Of a stretch of 6,763 nt of DNA, positions 1-5,403 are shown piece by piece; within the stretch, counting starts at the first letter, position 1, and the number at the start of each line of letters is the position of its first letter. Origin of the DNA: Saprospiraceae bacterium (GTDB lineage Bacteria; Bacteroidota; Bacteroidia; Chitinophagales; Saprospiraceae). The notes beneath the pieces were generated by a model. The model was not told the origin of the DNA, searched no databases, and worked only from the letters and a program-made list of their open reading frames with translations. The position numbers were made by a program, and so were the translations under genes. Where the stretch lies: positions 1 through 6,763 of the forward strand of contig JAGQWW010000131.1 of NCBI GenBank assembly GCA_020436955.1. The letters are read 5' to 3'.

Positions 1-719
1 TTGCTTTATCCGGGTCTGTAGAAACTTCTGACATTTATTATTTCGGCGACCAAAGGCAAGATTTAAAAAATCGTTTTGAATCCCTTAACCTGTTTGCAGA
101 ATGGGGAATATCTGACTCCCTTGATTTGGTATTCACCCTACCCTACATTAGAACCCCTAAATGTGATACCTGTATTGATTTTAATCAGGGCATCCAGGAT
201 GCTTCCTAATTTGCCAAATTCAGGCTTTTTAAAAAAGAAAAACCTGATGCCAGATTCAAACTTTTAGGAGCTTTAGGAGGAACGCTTCCTGTTTCCAATT
301 ACCAAACCGGAATTGAACGTCCCATTGGAATTGGGGCTACCGTATTGCAAGCGAAAGGAATTGCACAATACGAATGGTATTCCGGCCCCTTTGTACACCT
401 CCAATCAGGAGTCGAGATGAGAATCAGTCCTGACTTTTTGCCCAGTATTACTGTATTACTGAGAGTAGGATATGCCGGAAAATACATTTTTGCAGAAGCC
501 TGGTTTGAATATTTTCAGTCCATCAATTCAGGAGTTGACCAAACAGTAATGGCAGGGAATGGTAGTTCGTGGCAGAAAATTGGTGCTTCTGTGTATGTTC
601 CCATTTTCCCGGCATTTGGGATTAGCCTTGGCACTGCACATATTATAAAAGGTAGTAATATCGGGCTTTCCAGCCGATATAGTCTGGCAGCAGTTTACCG
701 ATTTTTGGGTAGAAAATAG
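1..719 (+). pseudogene. Outer-membrane beta-barrel/transporter-like protein, 3' part, interrupted by an in-frame stop
   Basis: The frame starting at base 3 reads as protein up to TAA at 207-209, then continues in the same frame to TAG at 717-719. The upstream part contains a run of the type NLFAEWGISDSLDLVFTLPY. The downstream part contains FKLLGALGGTLPVSNYQTG, later GPFVHLQSGVEMRISPDF, and ends SLAAVYRFLGRK. Alternating hydrophobic and polar strands, Gly/Tyr-rich turns and an aromatic C-terminal strand are typical of Bacteroidota outer-membrane barrels, including the family often labelled transporter or MetA-pathway-like. Both sides of the stop look like one continuous protein (QDAS-stop-FAKFRLFKKEK), so one substitution, for example TTA (Leu) to TAA, explains it. 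After the stop the first candidate in-frame starts are TTG at 345 and ATG at 417, too far in to make a full barrel. The true start lies upstream of the window. It may be a decayed gene or a sequencing error. The exact substrate or family is not determinable. Confidence 0.7.
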
Positions 720-730
720 GCAATTTTGAA

Positions 731-761
731 TTTGTGGATTGAAATTCCTTGCTTACCTTTG
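731..761 (+). promoter_or_regulatory. Bacteroidota-type promoter for the mosaic surface protein
   Basis: TTTG at 731-734 and TACCTTTG at 754-761 match the Bacteroidota -33/-7 consensus (TTTG and TAnnTTTG) with a 19-base spacer. Transcription would begin near 767, giving a leader of about 150 bases before the ATG at 915. The -33 box lies only about 12 bases after the stop of the preceding gene, and no clear terminator separates them. Confidence 0.65.
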
Positions 762-773
762 CATAAATCTCAA

Positions 774-788
774 GGACAATTTTTGTCC
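774..788 (+). promoter_or_regulatory. Hairpin at the predicted 5' end of the leader
   Basis: GGACAA (774-779) and TTGTCC (783-788) form a perfect 6-bp stem with a TTT loop, starting a few bases after the predicted transcription start. A 5' stem-loop may protect the mRNA end. As DNA it is also a small palindrome that a repressor could bind. The function is inferred only from position. Confidence 0.35.
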
Positions 789-833
789 GCCCCTCACTAT
801 TTAAGTCTCACCGAACTAGTCTTTCTCACGAAA

Positions 834-875
834 ATGAACAAAAAAGGCTTAGGCCAAAAAAATAGGGTTCTTTGA
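834..875 (+). other. Possible 13-codon upstream ORF in the leader
   Basis: ATG at 834 opens a 13-codon reading frame (MNKKGLGQKNRVL) ending in TGA at 873-875, 39 bases before the next gene. Its stop codon falls at the loop and right arm of the hairpin at 865-879. No Shine-Dalgarno site is visible, but Bacteroidota often lack one. It could be a leader peptide or a chance ORF in A-rich sequence. Confidence 0.2.
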
Positions 876-879
876 ACCC
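865..879 (+). promoter_or_regulatory. Second leader hairpin
   Basis: GGGTTC (865-870) and GAACCC (874-879) form a perfect 6-bp stem closed by a TTT loop, 35 bases before the ATG at 915. No U-tract follows, so it is not an intrinsic terminator. It could affect ribosome access or mRNA stability, and the stop of the short upstream ORF lies in it. Confidence 0.4.
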
Positions 880-914
880 TGGGTAAGGATTTATTTTAAA
901 CAAAAACAAATACT

Positions 915-3900
915 ATGAACAAGGTTACGCCTCTTTGGCGATGGATAGCCCTATCCATTGCCGCAACTTTTCTGTTGCCGTTCGGCCAGGCCTTTGCAAA
1001 CTACTCCATGATGGACGACCCAGGTTGTCCCGGAAGAGTTTCCAACGGCTTGATTCTCCTCTACAATTTTTCGGAAAACAATGATGTAACAGTAAATGAC
1101 ATTTCCGGTTATGGAACTCCATTGACTGCACATATTGAAAATCCGAATAAAATCACCTGGATGCAGCCATGTGGTGTTAACATCACCGGCTCCAAAATTA
1201 TCTCCAACTCAGGAGCTAATAAGGTGAGTTCGAGAATCAAACAAACCAATTCTATCACTGTAGAAACCTGGGTAAAAACCTCCAATGCATGGCAATACGG
1301 CCCTGCAAGGGTTATTACCATTTCTGAGAATACCTCTCTTAGAAATTTCACCCTGGGTCAACAGGACGATGATTGGGTAATCCGTTATAAAACCAATAAC
1401 ACTGATGGCAATGGTACTCCTGAGTCAAAAGCGGTTAATAAGGTAAAAACGGAATGGCAGCATGTGGTTTATACCCGTGCGTCCAACGGAAAAGAGCGAA
1501 TTTACATCGACGGCGTCAAGGTTTATGAAGGCTATCGCTATGGTAACTCCAACAATTGGGGTGAACATTGCAAATTGGCCATCGGCGACGAAATGAGCAA
1601 TGACCGTCAATGGAAAGGAATGGTTAACCTTGTAGCGGTTTACGACCGCGCCCTTACAGCTACTGAAATCAATCAAAACTATACTTTCGGTTCTTGCTGT
1701 TCAGCTAGCAATGGTGAAGTAAGTATCGAATGTCAGAACGATATCAATGTAACTGCTGCTGCAGGACAGTCTACCAAAACTGTAACCTTCAATGCACCGA
1801 CAGCTACCACTACTTGTGAAATAAACTCTCAGCCTGATTGTAGTCAGGTATCAGAGAATCACAATGGTTTTATTTACATAGGAAAATTCGGAGATAGCAA
1901 ATATTTCTGTGCAAACGGTGACAACTTCACCTATGCAGATGCATTGGCTGGAGCTGCCTCTATTGGCGGACATCTTGTCACCATCAATAGTCAGGAAGAA
2001 AATGACTTTGTTGCAAGCAAAGTGATGGCAGATTTTGCCTGGATCGGATTGAACGATATTGACACCGAAGGAACCTTTAAATGGGTAACCGGCGAAGACG
2101 CAACCTGGACTTACTGGAGCTCTAACGAACCAAATGATGAGGATCCTGCAGGAAATGGTGCTGATGGCGTTGTTCTTGAAAAGGCATGGGGAAAATGGTT
2201 TGACAGAGATGTAAACGGTAAATACGAGTACGTAGTTGAAATTCCATGTCCTGGCGGAAATCGTCCGGGAACTGTTACTGTTGAACAGACCGCAGGTCCG
2301 ACAAGCGGATCAGCTTTCCCAATTGGAATGACTACTGTAGAATTCACAGCGACAGACGAGTGTGGAAATACAGCTTCTTGTACTTTCAAGGTAACGGTAG
2401 ATCCTTCACCATGTGAAATAGATGCAGTATCAAGTGATGTTCTTTGTAATGACAATGGAACACCACAGAACCCTGCAGACGATACTTATACTTTCAAATT
2501 GAAAGTAACAAAATCAGGTTACTGTACTTCTACTCATTGGAATGGTGGAGGTTTAACAGGTGCATATGGTGCTTATGTAACATTCGGTCCTTACCCAATC
2601 AGTGGTGGTAATACAACTATCGTTGTAACCAATGCTGATGGTGCAAGCAAAACGTTTGTTGCCAATGCTCCAGCTCCATGTTCAGACGGACCTGAAATTT
2701 GTGTAGAACGCGAAGTAACAGATAACAAGCTTTGCAATAATACTAATGTATTGTACGGTCTTTGGGTCAATGCTGATATATCAGGCCACGGCTCACTTGA
2801 CAAACATTACAAAGTAGTAAGTGGAACTTTAACTGAGTATGCTGATGGCACTGCATCTTTCACCGGTACATTTGCCAATCGTTCAAATGCTAATGTTAAA
2901 TGGTACGCTACCATCAACTTTGGTGGCAGAACGACAACAGCTCCGACAGGAAGTCCTAAGACTTCTAATTGCTATGGCGGAAATGGAAGTGGTTTCTACT
3001 ACTACGAGACTATTGCAGGTACATTAGTTGGAAAAGGTGACCTTACTGGTGCCAGAGTAAATGTTTCAAGAAGAGGACCTGCCTTCCAATTGGGAGTAGG
3101 TGCCAACTTGAACGAACATGATAAATTTGGTGGAAGCGGATGGTTGAACCTTGATGTGGTTAGCCAGCCAAATAGCGGATACATTAGTGGTTCAGGTGAT
3201 GCGGATTTCAACTGGAATCTAAGCGGTCCTGACTATGCTTGTGTACCACCTACCAATGTTTGTAACCGTACAGTGTTGTTTGTTGTGGGTAGTACCTGGT
3301 TAGGTTCAGGTGACAAAGCAGTGAAAGAAAGACTGGAACACCTTGGTTACGATGTACATGTTCTGGATGATTCTGATTGTGGCAATTTTGATGCTTCCGG
3401 ATTCGGAGTTATCCTGATATCTTCCACAGTTAGCTCTTCAAAAGTGGGTAACACCTACCGTGATAGTGAAGTTCCTGTAGTTTCTTACGAAGGATGGATC
3501 TTTGACGATATGAAGATGACCGGTTACACCAGCTACGACTTTGGTAAGTGGGGAACTTCTACCAAAATCAAGATTGTAAATCCTGGTCACCCGCTTGCAG
3601 CAGGATGTGATGGTACTATCGATGTGTACAACAGTGGTCAGAGTTACCATTGGGGTAAGCCAGGTAGCCATGCTATCAAAGTTGCAGAGTTTACTCATAC
3701 CAATACCAAGTCTCCAATTTTTGCTTATGACAAAGGAGATGAGATGGTAGGTAAAAATGCACCTGCTCGTCGTGTAGGTTTCTGCCTTGACAATTATTCA
3801 GCACCTTACTTGAAAGATAAAGGTTGGAAATTGTTTGATGCAGCCATCCTTTGGGCATCAGCATGTGATCCGCTACCGGTTTCTTCAAGAGTACAGGACG

Positions 3901-4442
3901 TAACACAGTTTGATGCAAGCCTTTCTCAAGGTGTAGTAGACCTAAGCTGGGTGAACAACACTGGTTACAAAACTGAATACTTTACAGTAGAAAGATCTGT
4001 TGATGGTATCAACTTCGAACCACTTACAGAAGCACTTCCTCAGGACGAAACCGACAAAGCTCGTTTCTACCAGAAGAAGGATAACTTCCCATTAGCAGGA
4101 TACAACTACTACAGATTAGTAAATCATTTCGTAGATGGTAACTTCGAAATCTCAGAGGTTAGAAGAGTACGCATCGACGATATCGAAGACTTCGGACTAT
4201 TCCCTAACCCGGCTTCTGACCAGGTAAATGTTGCCTTGAAAGGTTATGAAGGCAAAGACATTACCATCCAGGTAGTTGACCAGTTAGGTAGATTGGTTAC
4301 AGAAGAATACATTGATAATGCAACTGATGGTACTTATCAGATAAATATCAGCAGTGCGAGAAATGGCATTTATACCTTGTGGATTTTTGCTGAAAACAGC
4401 AAACCAGTAGGTAAGAAGCTGATTGTTACAAACACGTACTAA
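915..4442 (+). CDS. T9SS-secreted mosaic lectin/adhesin-like surface protein
   Basis: This is a 1175-residue protein without a single recognisable catalytic core, probably exported to the cell surface or medium, where it may bind glycans or matrix. A signal peptide covers residues 1-28 (cleavage after AFA). A LamG/concanavalin-like jelly roll spans about 41-262. An HYR domain starts at about 268, breaks off after Cys301 and resumes at about 447-496. Between the halves sits a C-type lectin domain (about 312-445) with WIGL at 376-379 and EPN at 405-407. An Ig-like module covers about 498-590 (CNDNGTPQNPADD, then TFGPYPISGG). Residues 591-778 are a Gly/Asn-rich beta module I cannot assign. About 782-984 resembles the glutamine-amidotransferase/ThuA fold (TVLFVVGSTWLGSGD, ARRVGFCLDN) but shows no G-x-C-x-G nucleophile. 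An FN3-like segment (about 995-1088) leads to the type A T9SS tail at 1092-1175 (FGLFPNPASDQVNV). ATG 915 is chosen because the signal peptide follows directly. The gene has its own promoter and terminator. The ligand is unknown. Confidence 0.93.
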   Translation: MNKVTPLWRWIALSIAATFLLPFGQAFANYSMMDDPGCPGRVSNGLILLYNFSENNDVTVNDISGYGTPLTAHIENPNKITWMQPCGVNITGSKIISNSGANKVSSRIKQTNSITVETWVKTSNAWQYGPARVITISENTSLRNFTLGQQDDDWVIRYKTNNTDGNGTPESKAVNKVKTEWQHVVYTRASNGKERIYIDGVKVYEGYRYGNSNNWGEHCKLAIGDEMSNDRQWKGMVNLVAVYDRALTATEINQNYTFGSCCSASNGEVSIECQNDINVTAAAGQSTKTVTFNAPTATTTCEINSQPDCSQVSENHNGFIYIGKFGDSKYFCANGDNFTYADALAGAASIGGHLVTINSQEENDFVASKVMADFAWIGLNDIDTEGTFKWVTGEDATWTYWSSNEPNDEDPAGNGADGVVLEKAWGKWFDRDVNGKYEYVVEIPCPGGNRPGTVTVEQTAGPTSGSAFPIGMTTVEFTATDECGNTASCTFKVTVDPSPCEIDAVSSDVLCNDNGTPQNPADDTYTFKLKVTKSGYCTSTHWNGGGLTGAYGAYVTFGPYPISGGNTTIVVTNADGASKTFVANAPAPCSDGPEICVEREVTDNKLCNNTNVLYGLWVNADISGHGSLDKHYKVVSGTLTEYADGTASFTGTFANRSNANVKWYATINFGGRTTTAPTGSPKTSNCYGGNGSGFYYYETIAGTLVGKGDLTGARVNVSRRGPAFQLGVGANLNEHDKFGGSGWLNLDVVSQPNSGYISGSGDADFNWNLSGPDYACVPPTNVCNRTVLFVVGSTWLGSGDKAVKERLEHLGYDVHVLDDSDCGNFDASGFGVILISSTVSSSKVGNTYRDSEVPVVSYEGWIFDDMKMTGYTSYDFGKWGTSTKIKIVNPGHPLAAGCDGTIDVYNSGQSYHWGKPGSHAIKVAEFTHTNTKSPIFAYDKGDEMVGKNAPARRVGFCLDNYSAPYLKDKGWKLFDAAILWASACDPLPVSSRVQDVTQFDASLSQGVVDLSWVNNTGYKTEYFTVERSVDGINFEPLTEALPQDETDKARFYQKKDNFPLAGYNYYRLVNHFVDGNFEISEVRRVRIDDIEDFGLFPNPASDQVNVALKGYEGKDITIQVVDQLGRLVTEEYIDNATDGTYQINISSARNGIYTLWIFAENSKPVGKKLIVTNTY

Positions 4443-4465
4443 GTAAAATCTTTTAACCTAGTGGC

Positions 4466-4500
4466 AAGAGCCCCGGTGTATGCCGGGGCTCTTTTTATTT
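4466..4500 (+). terminator. Strong intrinsic terminator after the mosaic protein gene
   Basis: The arms AAGAGCCCCGG (4466-4476) and CCGGGGCTCTT (4483-4493) form an 11-bp perfect stem with a 6-base loop (TGTATG), followed by TTTATTT. The stem starts 24 bases after the TAA at 4440-4442. It closes the transcription unit and insulates it from the downstream gene. Confidence 0.93.
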
Positions 4501-4515
4501 ATATCGGTAAAATAT

Positions 4516-4546
4516 TTTGTTTTTTAATATATAAAAATTATCTTTG
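4516..4546 (+). promoter_or_regulatory. Bacteroidota-type promoter in the gene-less stretch
   Basis: TTTG at 4516-4519 and TATCTTTG at 4539-4546 match the -33/-7 consensus with a 19-base spacer, the same geometry as the promoter at 731-761. Transcription would begin near 4552, about 360 bases before the next start codon. The -33 box lies 16 bases after the preceding terminator, so it marks a new transcription unit. Confidence 0.6.
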
Positions 4547-4552
4547 TCCGCG

Positions 4553-4607
4553 TCAATTTGAAAAAAATTGGCAAATGGTTAGTAAGGCAAATTGAATACC
4601 AATTTTT
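4553..4607 (+). repeat. Two interleaved inverted repeats at the predicted transcript start
   Basis: TCAATTTG (4553-4560) is complementary to CAAATTGA (4588-4595), and AAAAATTGG (4563-4571) to CCAATTTTT (4599-4607). The arms alternate (a, b, a', b'), so an RNA could form either a pseudoknot or one of two exclusive hairpins. All arms are A/T-rich, so chance is a real alternative. Confidence 0.4.
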
Positions 4608-4852
4608 AAAAAGTGCTTAATTTGTTTTGTAACCTTTCTTTCACCTTCCCGTTTTGGAAGGCCGGCAAACAAACATTCAGAACAAACTCCTTTTAGGAAA
4701 AGAAAACGGTTTTCACTTAACCGGGATACCAGTTATCCTATAATTGGAATAAAAAGATCTGGATGTAAGCATTTTTACTTTGTTTTTGTATGCTACTCAT
4801 GCCCAAGTCGGCCTTTTAGTTTCCATGGTTAAGTCTTCCCCCCAAAACCGAT

Positions 4853-4875
4853 CGTGCACGGTAACTGATGTTACC
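4853..4875. repeat. Adjacent palindromes upstream of the small membrane protein gene
   Basis: CGTGCACG (4853-4860) is a perfect 8-base palindrome. It shares its last G with a perfect hairpin sequence, GGTAAC-TGAT-GTTACC (4860-4875). The pair ends 38 bases before the ATG at 4914 and just before a TAAGTTTG box (4879-4886) that fits the -7 consensus but has no good -33 partner. It could be an operator or a leader hairpin. Confidence 0.35.
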
Positions 4876-4913
4876 CAATAAGTTTGTATCCCATATTGAC
4901 TCACTATAATCCC

Positions 4914-5153
4914 ATGAGCATGCAAAAAAACTTTACTCAAAACGATCCATTTGTTAGCGCTTTGCCCTCAAAGAATCCCACTTTTGCCGGCAGCCGCACT
5001 ATCCAGGAATGGTTTTTCTTATTGTTGTTGATTACCGTAGGAGCTATCGGCTTCTTTTATGTAATGAACAACAGTAATCCAAAAGCACAGGGCTTTTCAA
5101 AACCTGCTAAGACAGAGCAAATCACTAAAGCCGGATTTTTCGTAGGAAATTAA
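4914..5153 (+). CDS. Small single-pass membrane protein, function unknown
   Basis: This 79-residue protein begins MSMQKNFTQNDPF. Its N-terminal part of about 32 residues is polar (Asn, Ser, Thr, Pro), one hydrophobic segment lies at about 33-51 (WFFLLLLITVGAIGFFYVM), and a Lys-containing tail of about 28 residues follows. It has no cleavage-site pattern or lipobox, so it is probably anchored in the inner membrane. The basic tail suggests it faces the cytoplasm, but the topology is uncertain. ATG 4914 is preferred over TTG 4884, because the TTG overlaps a possible -7 box; ATG 4920 is also possible. No Shine-Dalgarno site is seen. A strong terminator follows and no other gene is close, so it looks monocistronic. 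I do not recognise a family. A chance ORF is less likely given the clear hydrophobic segment, the upstream promoter and the terminator. Confidence 0.65.
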   Translation: MSMQKNFTQNDPFVSALPSKNPTFAGSRTIQEWFFLLLLITVGAIGFFYVMNNSNPKAQGFSKPAKTEQITKAGFFVGN

Positions 5154-5177
5154 ATCGGCGAAGAAATAATCCTAATC

Positions 5178-5219
5178 AAATGAAACCGGGCTACCATTTT
5201 TGGTGGCCCTTTTTCATTT
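5178..5219 (+). terminator. Intrinsic terminator after the small membrane protein gene
   Basis: GGGCTACC (5188-5195) pairs with GGTGGCCC (5202-5209) with one G-U pair and a loop of ATTTTT, followed by TTTTT (5210-5214). Outer arms AAATGAAA (5178-5185) and TTTCATTT (5212-5219) extend the pairing past a CC/TT mismatch. The A-rich left side means it could also terminate transcription on the - strand. It starts 24 bases after the stop codon. Confidence 0.88.
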
Positions 5220-5335
5220 AAGCACCCCGCAACCAATTGGTCTACCAAGCGTTAACCCACTCTTAACAAATATTGAAAAAACATTAGGAGCCTGATTGAA
5301 CTTTTGAAAGCATATTTGTTGCTTTCTAACAGACC

Positions 5336-5366
5336 TTTAATAAATCCAAACTTTTTCGAATATTTG
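5336..5366 (+). promoter_or_regulatory. Weak candidate promoter for the DoxX-like gene
   Basis: TTTA (5336-5339) and AATATTTG (5359-5366) are spaced by 19 bases and each differs from the Bacteroidota consensus at one position. Transcription would begin near 5372, about 30 bases before the ATG at 5404. A similar box CATATTTG (5311-5318) has no suitable -33 partner. A promoter is expected here because a terminator lies upstream. Confidence 0.35.
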
Positions 5367-5403
5367 TGCAAACACTTAGCACCTTTTTATAAAATCAACA
5401 TAT

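Larger units (their letters stand above)
4501..4913. other. Gene-less stretch with a promoter and inverted repeats
   Basis: I found no convincing coding region on either strand over about 410 bases. The stretch contains a good promoter at 4516-4546, interleaved inverted repeats at 4553-4607, a 6-bp hairpin CCTTCC/GGAAGG at 4644-4661, and adjacent palindromes at 4853-4875. It may be a long leader for the small membrane protein, a non-coding RNA gene, or both. No terminator with a U-tract is evident inside it. Confidence 0.5.

Noticed and set aside
76..267. 63-codon + strand ORF overlapping the broken first gene
   Set aside because: It is in a different frame from the protein-like frame that runs on both sides of it, and its translation has no recognisable feature. 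It is a shadow ORF.
782..790. TTTGTCCGC shared between the leader at 782-790 and the promoter at 4543-4551
   Set aside because: The two copies sit at different positions relative to their -7 boxes (about 21 bases downstream versus overlapping). A single 9-base match in 6.7 kb is not enough for a regulon motif.
915..4442. Large secreted protein as a toxin or polymorphic effector
   Set aside because: There are no Rhs/YD repeats, no variable toxin tip and no adjacent immunity gene. The C-terminus is a T9SS sorting domain, so the body is better explained as surface or secreted adhesive cargo.
4644..4661. CCTTCC/GGAAGG hairpin as a terminator
   Set aside because: The stem has only 6 bp and is followed by CCGGCAAAC rather than a U-tract.
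4884..4913. TTG at 4884 as start of the small membrane protein
   Set aside because: It would add ten residues with no clear benefit and overlaps the TAAGTTTG box. ATG 4914 is the simpler choice.
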